Shown in pieces: positions 1 through 7,985 of a stretch of 64,000 nt of DNA; within the stretch, counting starts at the first letter, position 1; each line of letters opens with the position of its first letter. The notes under the pieces are model-generated. The model saw nothing but the letters and a program-made list of their open reading frames with translations. It searched no databases and was not told the DNA's origin. This DNA comes from Flectobacillus rivi. GTDB taxonomy: Bacteria > Bacteroidota > Bacteroidia > Cytophagales > Spirosomataceae. The DNA is taken from positions 124,001 through 188,000 of the forward strand of contig NZ_JASHIE010000002.1 in assembly GCF_030056655.1 (NCBI RefSeq), written 5' to 3'. A program made the position numbers and the translations under genes.

Positions 1-1251
1 TACTTCCTCGACCCATCCAAAATTAAAGGTCGTTTGCACGAAATCGATGCCGATACCTCCAGAGAATTCTTCAAACCAGAAAGCCCACATTATTTCAAAT
101 CAGATAGAGTCATCGAAGTTCAAAGGCTATTGGCAGAAGTTTTAGACAACTCTATTATAAGGACACGACTTGTAGCTGCCGTTTGTGCGGTTGAACATTG
201 TTCGTTTGCCATTCAAAATACGTTATTGAATTACCCTTCTACCGAACTGGCCAAAACGCTTATCTCAGGCATGACGCCCGAAAAAGAAATGCTTTTTGCG
301 CCTATTCCCAACTTTATCTTCACTCGGGATATTGGGATTACCATCAACAACTATTTATTGCTTAATAAACCCGCCAAAATAGCGCGTACACGCGAAGCTT
401 TGTTGATGCAATACGTTTTCTTCAATCATCAAATTTTTGAAGAAATACGCAACAATATCATCGAAATTCCGGACAATGAACATCAGTTCTTAATGCCCGA
501 TGACCAAAAGTCAGATACCATTGCCACTCTCGAAGGTGGCGATGTCATGATGGTGGCGCCTAACCACTTATTGATAGGTATTTCGGAAAGAACTACAGTG
601 TACGCTGCCAAACAAGTCATAGAGGCTCTTTTTGAAAAGGATATAGTTGAGAAAATTACCTTGGTAAAAATTCCGAAAAAACGTGACTATATGCACATTG
701 ATACGGTTTTTACACAAGTCAAAAGAAATATTTGGGTATTACTCGGCTCGCTTGGAAAACAAGCTAAACAAGAAAATGAGATATTCGTAAAAGCTGGTTT
801 AATCAAAGCTAAGGTGAAAGACGAATTACGCATTATACAATTCCGCAAAGATGCCAAAGAACCACGTGTAATTGACTATTTGGAAGATTTGTTGACAGAA
901 ATTTCAGTAAATGATTTAGGCTGTATGCCTCTCGATGTACAATTTGTATATTCTGGTAATAACGAGTTCCCTTACGGTGACCGCGAGCAGTGGACAGATT
1001 CTTGTAATTTGTTGGCACTCAAAGAAGGAGTCGTAATCGGTTATGATAGAAACGACAAAACCCTTGAAGCCTTTAAGGCATTAGGCTTTGAAGCTATCAA
1101 AGCAGCTGATTTGATTCAAGAATTTGAGAGTGGTCGCAAGTCGCCAGATAATATGCAGAATACTTTTATTCTACTTCCTTCAGCAGAATTATCGCGTGCT
1201 CGTGGTGGTTCACACTGTATGTCAATGCCAATTCTGAGAGAGGGATTTTAG
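1..1251 (+). CDS. Arginine deiminase family protein, 5'-truncated by the window edge
   Basis: Probably hydrolyses L-arginine to citrulline and ammonia in the cytoplasm. The reading frame is open from base 1 (it begins YFLDPSKIKGRLHE), so the true start lies upstream; the TTG at 34 is only an internal codon. Guanidine-modifying superfamily motifs occur in the right order: FTRD near residue 95, EGGD near 165, MHIDTVF near 225 and the C-terminal GGSHCMSMP, whose Cys is the expected nucleophile. Roughly 415 residues are visible, close to normal arginine deiminase length. The next gene is a second member of the same superfamily that would act on citrulline, which supports an arginine catabolic role. 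Strict substrate identity (arginine versus another guanidino compound) cannot be proven from motifs. Confidence 0.85.
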   Translation, partial: YFLDPSKIKGRLHEIDADTSREFFKPESPHYFKSDRVIEVQRLLAEVLDNSIIRTRLVAAVCAVEHCSFAIQNTLLNYPSTELAKTLISGMTPEKEMLFAPIPNFIFTRDIGITINNYLLLNKPAKIARTREALLMQYVFFNHQIFEEIRNNIIEIPDNEHQFLMPDDQKSDTIATLEGGDVMMVAPNHLLIGISERTTVYAAKQVIEALFEKDIVEKITLVKIPKKRDYMHIDTVFTQVKRNIWVLLGSLGKQAKQENEIFVKAGLIKAKVKDELRIIQFRKDAKEPRVIDYLEDLLTEISVNDLGCMPLDVQFVYSGNNEFPYGDREQWTDSCNLLALKEGVVIGYDRNDKTLEAFKALGFEAIKAADLIQEFESGRKSPDNMQNTFILLPSAELSRARGGSHCMSMPILREGF

Positions 1252-1415
1252 GTCTTGGCAATCAGCAATCGGAGGTTACTAAAGAAGTGGTAGAAACATC
1301 TTTCCTGAATGCCGATAGCTCATTGCCGAAAGCCCAAAGGGCAATCTTTTTTGCATGCTAACGGCTACACTACTTACAAATAAACTACTTTGCAACAAAC
1401 AAAACGAATCAAACT

Positions 1416-2345
1416 ATGCGCTCACAAACAACTTCAAATATCTTGATGATTCGTCCTGTGCGATTTGGCTTTAACGAACAAACAGCCGAGTCAAATGCAT
1501 TTCAGGATAAAGCTTTTGGTCAACAAACGCAAGATACTGCCCAAGCCCAAGCGTTAGGTGAATTTGATGAAATGGTGGCTCGCCTCCGCAAACATGGTGT
1601 CAATGTCATTGTAGTCGAAGACACACCTGAGCCGCATACACCTGATTCGATTTTTCCTAATAATTGGGTTTCATTTCACAATAACGGTACGGTCATCGAG
1701 TATCCAATGCAGGCTCCCAATCGCCGATTGGAAAGACGTCAAGACATAGTTAACCTGCTGGAAAAAGATTTTTATATCAACCGAAAAATTGATTTATCCT
1801 ATTTTGAAGAAAAAGGCGAATACCTAGAAGGAACAGGCTCGATGGTACTAGACCGAAAATTCAAAATAGCGTATGCGTGTTTGTCGCCAAGAACTAATGA
1901 AGCGGTTTTAACTGAATTCTCAATTCAGATGAATTACGAAATCGTAAAATTCACCGCAGTAGATGGCGCAGGAAAGCAAATTTACCATACCAATGTCTTG
2001 ATGTGCATCGGCGATATGTTTGCCGTGATTTGTCTTGAAGCAATACCTGATTTGGATGAACGTTTGATGGTTAGAAATTCACTAGAAAGCAGTGGAAAGC
2101 AGGTGATTGAAATTACCCTAGATCAAATGAATCAGTTTGCAGGCAATATGCTTGAAATTCGTAGCGAAAAAGGAGACCGATACTTGGTTATGTCAGATGC
2201 CGCTTATTACTCGCTTACACCAGCACAAACCAAAATTCTAGGCGACTATTGTACTATTCTACACTTCGATTTGAGTATGATTGAAGGTAATGGAGGAGGT
2301 TCGGCACGCTGTATGATGGCTGAGGTTCATTTGCCAATGAAATAG
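1416..2345 (+). CDS. ctlX: Citrulline utilization hydrolase, CtlX type (amidinotransferase superfamily)
   Basis: Predicted cytoplasmic hydrolase of the arginine deiminase/amidinotransferase superfamily; the CtlX group is linked to citrulline breakdown to ornithine. The 309-residue length is typical. Visible motifs are a substrate-loop SIFPNNWVSFH near residue 78, an EGTGSMVLDR segment near 135, a catalytic-His segment YHTNVLMCIGD near 190, and the C-terminal GNGGGSARCMMAEVH with the nucleophilic Cys. The ATG start is followed at once by the family N-terminus (ILMIRPVRFGFNEQT). It follows the arginine deiminase family gene by 164 bp on the same strand, which suggests a two-step route arginine, citrulline, ornithine. 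The subfamily assignment rests on memory of conserved motifs. Confidence 0.82.
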   Translation: MRSQTTSNILMIRPVRFGFNEQTAESNAFQDKAFGQQTQDTAQAQALGEFDEMVARLRKHGVNVIVVEDTPEPHTPDSIFPNNWVSFHNNGTVIEYPMQAPNRRLERRQDIVNLLEKDFYINRKIDLSYFEEKGEYLEGTGSMVLDRKFKIAYACLSPRTNEAVLTEFSIQMNYEIVKFTAVDGAGKQIYHTNVLMCIGDMFAVICLEAIPDLDERLMVRNSLESSGKQVIEITLDQMNQFAGNMLEIRSEKGDRYLVMSDAAYYSLTPAQTKILGDYCTILHFDLSMIEGNGGGSARCMMAEVHLPMK

Positions 2346-2421
2346 ATTTTCGGAACTTTTCGATTACTTTTGTGGTTCAAAAATCATAACAACTTGTTTT
2401 TCCTAAAATAGATATAGCATC

Positions 2422-2748
2422 ATGGTAACAGTAACAGATATAGCAGCAGAAAAAATCAAAGAATTGCGTGATAAAGAAGGTTTAAGCAACAACTACAACG
2501 TACGCGTAGCCGTACAAGGCGGTGGTTGCTCAGGCTTGATGTACGACCTCGACTTTGCTTCTGAACCACAAGCCAATGATATGGTATTTGAAGACAAAGG
2601 AGTAAAAATCATGATTGACAAAAAATCCATTCTTTATCTTGCAGGTACAGAATTAGATTTTTCTGACGGTTTAAATGGTAAAGGTTTTCAATTCAAAAAC
2701 CCTAATGCAACTCGTACTTGTGGTTGCGGCGAAAGTTTTGCAGTATAG
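2422..2748 (+). CDS. HesB/IscA-family iron-sulfur cluster carrier
   Basis: A-type carrier that accepts or delivers Fe-S clusters in the cytoplasm. At 108 residues it has the full family length. The three cluster-binding cysteines are present: one in GGGCSG near residue 37 and two in the C-terminal TCGCGESF. The start context is good, with the ATG just before VTVTDIAAEKIKEL. A TAnnTTTG-like box (TACTTTTG, 2365-2372) sits about 50 bp upstream, though I see no clear -33 TTG partner. No other Fe-S assembly (suf/isc) genes are in the window, so it is a stand-alone copy, common in Bacteroidota. Whether it is closer to IscA, SufA or ErpA cannot be settled by eye. Confidence 0.9.
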   Translation: MVTVTDIAAEKIKELRDKEGLSNNYNVRVAVQGGGCSGLMYDLDFASEPQANDMVFEDKGVKIMIDKKSILYLAGTELDFSDGLNGKGFQFKNPNATRTCGCGESFAV

Positions 2749-2935
2749 CATTTAGTGAATTGTGATTGAGTGAATGAGTGATTATTTTTAATATAATTTT
2801 CACTTGTATAGACGCAATGCTTTGTATTTTAAAAGGTATTTTCTGAAATATAGTAACAAAAAAGGGTGCGAAAATTAATTTTCGTACCCTTTTTTTATGA
2901 AGTTAATTAAACTCTTTCGTCAGGGATGAATAAAT
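2749..2935. repeat. Degenerate copy of the 207-bp MITE-like element
   Basis: This gene-free stretch follows the same order of parts as the better-preserved copy at 9609-9815: an AGTGAATTGTGATTGAGTGA-type segment, GTGATTATTTTTAA, a TAGACGCAATGCTTTGTA unit (around 2809-2826), then after about 50 bp a long hairpin (2857-2897), then a weak GGGATGA about 27 bp on. The terminal inverted repeats are no longer recognisable. The assignment rests on shared architecture and short identical blocks, not full-length identity. Confidence 0.45.
2857..2897. terminator. Hairpin/terminator after the IscA-like gene
   Basis: Arms of about 17 bp (A-run, GGGTGCGAAAA against TTTTCGTACCC, T-run) with a 4-nt loop and one G-U pair. 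It is flanked by A-runs and T-runs, so it can stop transcription from either side. It is also the hairpin of the MITE-like copy here, so it may be a mobile terminator. Confidence 0.65.
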
Positions 2936-3033
2936 TCACCCGCTAAGTGGAATAAGTAGTCGATATTTATGAGAACATAAATCAAATCCTATCGCTCTGG
3001 TATACTATTTTTCTGGAACAAGCATCGTTAAAA

Positions 3034-3327
3034 CTAAGGCATCGAAAATCCTACAAAAAAACCTATGATGCTCAAAGCAGGTAAAGTAAAGACCCATTTA
3101 GCTGCTGAATAATGTCCATGTCGAAACAACCACCAAGCCGCAATAATCGAAATCAAAGCTAGGATTGGGAAAGCAACAATAGAGAAGAAAGTTACCCAAC
3201 GCCCTTTTGTGGCGCCAGCATCAAACAAAAAAGGGCTCATCATAATCGGAAAGAATGACCCAACAATCAATATCCCATAAAGAATACTGAGAATCCAAAG
3301 AATGGTTTTAGTGGTATCTGCACTCAT
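3034..3327 (-). CDS. Small three-helix membrane protein, function unknown
   Basis: A 97-residue protein that I do not recognise. It has three hydrophobic segments, roughly residues 8-30, 44-65 and 76-95, and a charged patch WWLFRHGHYSAAKW between the second and third. This is consistent with a small inner-membrane protein. The start ATG at 3327 is preceded by AT-rich DNA. It is divergent from the UDG-like gene, whose chosen start is 156 bp away. There is no functional clue beyond membrane location. The hydrophobic pattern and normal codon use make it more likely real than spurious. Confidence 0.65.
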   Translation of the reverse strand: MSADTTKTILWILSILYGILIVGSFFPIMMSPFLFDAGATKGRWVTFFSIVAFPILALISIIAAWWLFRHGHYSAAKWVFTLPALSIIGFFVGFSMP

Positions 3328-3482
3328 AGTTTCATAGTTTAGTTAAGATGAATAGTAACAAATATAGGGAACAGCAGCAAAGTCCCCAAAAATTCTACTT
3401 TTTATCAAAAAAACATTGGTATCGTACAATGCGAACTTACCTAAAAATTGTATATTTACCCTACATACATTTAATAAAAAAT

Positions 3483-4664
3483 ATGATGACTGACCTAGAA
3501 TTAATGAAACAAGAACTAGCAAAATGGGCAGATAGTACATCTAATTTGTACCATGATTTAGCTAAAAAAGAACCTATTTTTGACAAAGCATTTTACACTC
3601 AATCTAACTTAAATGATCTTGAGCAACGACCAGAACTATTGATTTTGGCAATTAACCCTGGTTCGGGAGGAAGTTATACTGACCAAGTGTCTAAAACTTT
3701 TTGGACAGATTGGGGGCTGGATGGCAAAATGGATGGGGCTACCTTATTGAAAGGAAATCCTGATTGGTATAAAAGGGATACTTGGCGATTTTGGCAAAGG
3801 TTAAAGAGTATTTTGAGAAGAGGGAAAATAGAGTCAATTCTTCAAGATAAATCAAAATTTGTTCTTACTAATCTAACGCTATTTTCCTCTGTCCAAGCAA
3901 AGGACTTACCAAAGCTCCCATCTGAATGTATCCAAAAAACTATTGAGTTAATTAACATATTACAACCAAAAAAAATTCTATGTCTCGGTATTGAAGATTG
4001 CATTGACCCGTTGAAAAAAGAAGGTAAATTTACTACTGAATTACTATTGCCTAATAAGCTTCTGAGCCATGGCAAATACCAACATATCCCTATTTCCTCT
4101 ATCAAACATCCTTCAAGTCGCCTTACTACTGAAGAAATGAATCTTGTAGGGAAATGTTTAAAATACCTATTTGATAATCCTAATGATACTGAAATCAAAG
4201 CCCAAATAGAAAAGATTTTTTCTGGTGAAATCGACGAGGTCAAAAATAAAAAAGGTAATCTTAATGATGTAAGTAGAGATTTTCCGCAAATTAAAACAGA
4301 AGTACAAAAAAATATATCAGAAAAACTCAAAATAGAAGGTATTTGTACCTTTGATGACAAGCATCCTGAAAGATATAAGATTTCAGAAGACATTATGGTT
4401 TCTGTCACGAAAACAGGCGTAGGATATGTGGGTATTCGGCACAAAAACTACTCCTTGAATTACAAAGTAAAAGAATATCCGCATCAAGAAAAATTAATGG
4501 GCTTTTTACAAAAAGAGATGGGATTTATTAACGATACCAATGATGCATGGCTTGGAGTAAAGAACTTTTCTAACTATGGTTGTACAACTGAAGAGATAGT
4601 ATCAATGATTGTAGAAGATATAAAAATAATAAAGACTGAGTTTGAAAAAATCATGAGTGAATAA
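3483..4664 (+). CDS. Orphan protein with uracil-DNA-glycosylase-like N-terminal domain
   Basis: A 393-residue cytoplasmic protein. I chose the ATG at 3483 (MMTDLELMKQELAKW) over an upstream in-frame ATG at 3348, because the extra 45 residues look like translated promoter DNA. Residues about 1-240 carry two signatures of the uracil-DNA glycosylase superfamily in the right order: LLILAINPGSGG near residue 50 (compare GINPG) and an IKHPSSR segment near 212 (compare HPS), with a buried strand KKILCLGI between them. The C-terminal ~150 residues begin with a charged linker and form a separate domain (YVGIRHKN, WLGVKNFSNYG) that I cannot name. It is a single-gene unit beside repeat DNA, so context gives no partner. 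DNA repair and defence roles are both open; base excision activity is not established. Confidence 0.7.
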   Translation: MMTDLELMKQELAKWADSTSNLYHDLAKKEPIFDKAFYTQSNLNDLEQRPELLILAINPGSGGSYTDQVSKTFWTDWGLDGKMDGATLLKGNPDWYKRDTWRFWQRLKSILRRGKIESILQDKSKFVLTNLTLFSSVQAKDLPKLPSECIQKTIELINILQPKKILCLGIEDCIDPLKKEGKFTTELLLPNKLLSHGKYQHIPISSIKHPSSRLTTEEMNLVGKCLKYLFDNPNDTEIKAQIEKIFSGEIDEVKNKKGNLNDVSRDFPQIKTEVQKNISEKLKIEGICTFDDKHPERYKISEDIMVSVTKTGVGYVGIRHKNYSLNYKVKEYPHQEKLMGFLQKEMGFINDTNDAWLGVKNFSNYGCTTEEIVSMIVEDIKIIKTEFEKIMSE

Positions 4665-4702
4665 AGGGATTTCATTTTACTCAAAATCATTCATATCATT
4701 AT

Positions 4703-4737
4703 GCTGTAGCGGCAACCGCAAGGGTTGCCGCTACAGC
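4703..4737. repeat. 15-bp perfect inverted repeat
   Basis: GCTGTAGCGGCAACC and its exact reverse complement are separated by 5 nt. The 35-bp unit is much more GC-rich than its surroundings. It is followed on the plus strand by ATTTTATTTT and lies between two convergent genes, so it can act as a terminator for the UDG-like gene. The rest of 4665-4868 is AT-rich, with a CCGAAATCAAAAATCCC block resembling the repeats at 16.7 and 30.3 kb. Confidence 0.7.
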
Positions 4738-4868
4738 AATTTTATTTTAAAGATAAGTCCAAACTTTCGAATAGGAATTGCTAAGGGGATTTTAGATATA
4801 TTGCTGATTTCAGTCAGAATATCCTATCCGTACATCCCGAAATCAAAAATCCCAAATCCCCAATCGAA

Positions 4869-7700
4869 CTATTGTTTAATCATTTTTAGCACCTGATTAC
4901 GTTGTGCGTCTTGGATATGAATCAAATACAGTCCTTCTTTTAGGTCGGTGATAGATATATCTGTGTTTGTCTCTTCTACTTTTCCTTGTTTTACCATTTT
5001 TCCATAAAAATCGTACATTTCGTAATGCGTATCTCCTTTTCTGAAAGTTGGAACCGACAAGCGTACCATGTTTGTAGCTGGATTAGGGAATAATTTCACA
5101 GCTGTAGCCTCCTCTTCGATTCCTGTAATCACTAATGCCGAAGGTACTTTCCAAGGAACGATATCGGCTTCAGGTTTTGGGAATGGTTTTGTTGAAAAGA
5201 TATGAAACTCCCCTGGCTCTAGGAATAAAGGCAAATCTAAATCACCTACATCGATACTACTTCCTGTAAAATAATCATACCATTTACCTGTAGATGGGAA
5301 GAGACGAGTCATACCTTTTGCTTGAATATCAAAATTACCCACTACCAAAACTGTATTATCGCTTGAACGAAGCGTCACTTTTTTCTGCATACCTGTCAAG
5401 TCGATACTAAAATCTGTAGTTTTAAATATTGATTGCGAGGTTTTCAACTGAACCATGGCGGCATAGGCTTTGTATAATTTCAAACGACGAGCATCAGTAA
5501 GGTATTCCCACTTCAAAGGTTTTTGTCCAGTACGACCATTAAAATCAATATTTACGTCATAGCCTAGCTCTCCAAATTGCCAAATCATTTTTGGACCGGG
5601 AACCGCCATAAATACCGCCACATTTGCTTTCTCACGTTCTAGGGCTGTCGCTAAATCTCTAGTTGAGTAAGAGTTAGCCGTTTTTCCATTCTGTACTGCA
5701 TCATAAATCAAACGCTCTTCGTCATGGCTTTCCATGTAACTTACTACACCCGGTGTAGTCATTCCTCTCGATTGATAAGAAAGACGTGTCAAATCGACGG
5801 TTTCACCTTTCATCATACCTCTAAAATCGTAGTTATGATTTCCCCAAACCATCATGCCCATATTGGTGAAAGTTCTTTCTTCTAAATCCTCAGAAAAAAG
5901 CTCCAAAATCACGAAAGCAGAAGCATCTACCTTGCGAATATTGTCGTAGTATCCTTTCCAAATATCAACTCTAGATTGATCATAAAGTCTAAATTGTGCA
6001 TCGTTTGAGGTCTGTTTTTGGGTAAAACCTTTAGCTAAGTCAAATCTAAAACCATCAATCTTATATTCTTGCAACCAAAAAGCATTCGCACGATTTACGT
6101 AGGCTTTGGTGGCTAAACTTTCATGATTAAAGTCAAAAAATACGCCAAATGGATGTCGGTCTGTTTGGTTAAACATCGGAGAATCTGCCGAAGGTTTTGA
6201 GCCGTCCCAATACATTTTCACATAAGGAAACTCATAGTCAGCTTGGTTAAATACCATATCCATCAGTACCGCAATACCCAATTCGTGGCATTTGTCAATG
6301 AAACGCTTCAATTCGTCCTTTGTACCATAAGCCTTGTCTGGAGCGAAATAGAAAATTGGGTTGTAGCCCCATGAATCATTTCCTGTAAATTCCTGCACTG
6401 GCATTAACTCAATGGCATTGACGCCAAGCTTCTTGAGATACGACAACGTATCAATCACTGCTTGATAGTTTTTATTGGCTACAAAATCCCTCACATGTAA
6501 TTCATACACTACTAAATCTTCTTTAGCTGGGCGTTTGAAAGCAGTATTTTTCCAAACATAAGCCGCTTGTCCAGTCTGAAATACCGAGGCAATTGTTTTT
6601 ACGCTCGAAGGTAGAGTCTTCAAATTAGGATACGTTGCCGACGGGATATATTGGTCATTATTGGGATCAAGAATTTTTTCAGCGTAAGGGTCTGCCACAG
6701 CTACAGTTCCATTAATCAAATACTGAAAAGCATATTCTTTTGCCTTTTCGATACCGTCTAGCTGTATCCAATAGCGTTCAGCAGAAGTATTTCTTTTCAA
6801 CAAATAGTTATTATTGGTTTCCCAATTATTAAAATCTCCTATCACATGAACAAAGTCCTTATTGGGTGCATATAGTACTAAACCGACACTGGTTTCAGAC
6901 AAATAGTTGATGCCATCTTTCCATCCAGCTGGTACTTCGGCTGTAGTAATCTGAGGTGGTACCAATACCGCCAATTGTGCGGTAGCTGTTCCTAACTTTG
7001 CTTTTGCCTGAACTTTCATCGTAATAGTGGAAGATTTATCATTGATTAGTTTAGCCAATGAATTATAAGGTATTGTGGTTGTAAAAGTATCTGTACTATC
7101 AGTTGAAAAATTAAGGATTGTGTTGTTTATCAATGTATTTCCAACACTTATTTCAGCTGAAAAAATAGCTTTAGCAGATGCTTTTAAGCTAATTGGTAAG
7201 TCTTGCCCAGACTTTAACACGATGGTACTCTCGGTTGGTGACAAAAATGCGAGGCTAAAAGCGGCATCGTACATAGTAACAAAAAAGTCCTCCGTTTGAG
7301 CCGTTCCATTTCCATTTTTCAACAAAACCCCGAGTCTTTTAATAGACTTACTAGTAGGTACATTATAGAATGTTCGAGGAGTAATTTTGATACTCCAAAC
7401 ATCATTGCCCAATGAGGTCATTTTTCCATTAGTAAAAGGTTCAGCAAAGTTACTCTGCCCCGTCGGAACGTACTCAAAGGCATTGCCTGTGGCAGTAGTC
7501 CCAGCTCCAGACCAAAGATATACATCGGAGGTTTTGCCTAATAAACCTTTCGTGCGCGAGTCTTTGGATTGTTTTAGGTCAAAAATAAGTGTTACTTCTT
7601 TATCGCCTGTTGGCAGAAGAGGGTCAGTTGTTACAGCCTGACCAATAATAGGATAGCAACTCACCCAAAGTAGGGCAAGCAGAAGAGATAATTTTTTCAT
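4869..7700 (-). CDS. Secreted GH13 alpha-amylase-family enzyme with T9SS sorting domain
   Basis: Probably cleaves alpha-glucans such as starch or glycogen outside the cell or at its surface. Residues 1-22 form a signal peptide. N-terminal beta-rich regions follow, including a CBM48/isoamylase-like strand VIGDFNNWE near 287. The catalytic (beta/alpha)8 barrel carries DMVFNQ near 480, GFRFDLAKGF near 550 (nucleophile Asp), VILELFSED near 597 (acid/base Glu) and ESHDEERL near 657 (transition-state Asp). The last ~75 residues are a Por-type T9SS sorting domain beginning LFPNPATN near 867. At 943 residues it is long but normal for Bacteroidota pullulanase/amylase-like enzymes. No sus-type genes are adjacent. 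Exact specificity is unknown. Confidence 0.9.
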   Translation of the reverse strand: MKKLSLLLALLWVSCYPIIGQAVTTDPLLPTGDKEVTLIFDLKQSKDSRTKGLLGKTSDVYLWSGAGTTATGNAFEYVPTGQSNFAEPFTNGKMTSLGNDVWSIKITPRTFYNVPTSKSIKRLGVLLKNGNGTAQTEDFFVTMYDAAFSLAFLSPTESTIVLKSGQDLPISLKASAKAIFSAEISVGNTLINNTILNFSTDSTDTFTTTIPYNSLAKLINDKSSTITMKVQAKAKLGTATAQLAVLVPPQITTAEVPAGWKDGINYLSETSVGLVLYAPNKDFVHVIGDFNNWETNNNYLLKRNTSAERYWIQLDGIEKAKEYAFQYLINGTVAVADPYAEKILDPNNDQYIPSATYPNLKTLPSSVKTIASVFQTGQAAYVWKNTAFKRPAKEDLVVYELHVRDFVANKNYQAVIDTLSYLKKLGVNAIELMPVQEFTGNDSWGYNPIFYFAPDKAYGTKDELKRFIDKCHELGIAVLMDMVFNQADYEFPYVKMYWDGSKPSADSPMFNQTDRHPFGVFFDFNHESLATKAYVNRANAFWLQEYKIDGFRFDLAKGFTQKQTSNDAQFRLYDQSRVDIWKGYYDNIRKVDASAFVILELFSEDLEERTFTNMGMMVWGNHNYDFRGMMKGETVDLTRLSYQSRGMTTPGVVSYMESHDEERLIYDAVQNGKTANSYSTRDLATALEREKANVAVFMAVPGPKMIWQFGELGYDVNIDFNGRTGQKPLKWEYLTDARRLKLYKAYAAMVQLKTSQSIFKTTDFSIDLTGMQKKVTLRSSDNTVLVVGNFDIQAKGMTRLFPSTGKWYDYFTGSSIDVGDLDLPLFLEPGEFHIFSTKPFPKPEADIVPWKVPSALVITGIEEEATAVKLFPNPATNMVRLSVPTFRKGDTHYEMYDFYGKMVKQGKVEETNTDISITDLKEGLYLIHIQDAQRNQVLKMIKQ

Positions 7701-7985
7701 AAAATGTTTATAAACTTGGTTAATGGAAGTACGAAGATAGAGGCTTTCTTAGTTAAGTACAATAAAATACAAAGCAAAGACAGATATATCCTGATTTTAC
7801 AAGTCCACCTAGTAGCTCAAAGTCTACGGCTTGGACTTACTTTTTCTCAAGGACTATGACTTGGTTATTTAAAAACTTAAAATTTCTCAGTGCTACAGAT
7901 TGATTTATAGTTTGAAAACTATAAAAAAAACTGGTCCAAGTCTAAGACTTGAACCAGTTAGAGTTGTAAGCTTGCAAGAATAAAA
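7701..7985. other. Intergenic region between two minus-strand genes
   Basis: 285 bp holding the upstream region of the GH13 gene and the terminator of the TlpA-like gene. A degenerate motif of the form AAGTCTAxGxCTTGGAC occurs around 7818-7835 and again in the terminator stem. There is no ORF of note. Confidence 0.6.
7929..7959 (-). terminator. Rho-independent terminator of the TlpA-like gene
   Basis: The arms AACTGGTCCAAGTC and GACTTGAACCAGTT (one mismatch) flank a 3-nt loop. Read on the minus strand, the stem is followed by a run of T's. It lies 26 bp past the stop codon of the minus-strand gene. Confidence 0.8.

Noticed and set aside
1322..1345. Possible terminator after the arginine deiminase family gene (ATTGCC...GGCAAT then CTTTTTTG)
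   Set aside because: The stem is only six pairs with a long loop and an alternative pairing; too weak to list.
3348..3482. Upstream extension of the UDG-like gene (extra 45 codons)
   Set aside because: It covers an AT-rich promoter-like stretch, has no similarity to the domain, and MMTDLELMKQ at 3483 is a natural start.
3842..4444. 200-codon minus-strand ORF inside the UDG-like gene
   Set aside because: Antisense shadow: low complexity, Ser/Phe/Leu-rich, and the plus-strand frame carries the UDG signatures.
4657..4896. 79-codon plus-strand ORF overlapping the end of the UDG-like gene
   Set aside because: It runs through the 15-bp inverted repeat and into the 3' end of the GH13 gene; no coherent protein features.
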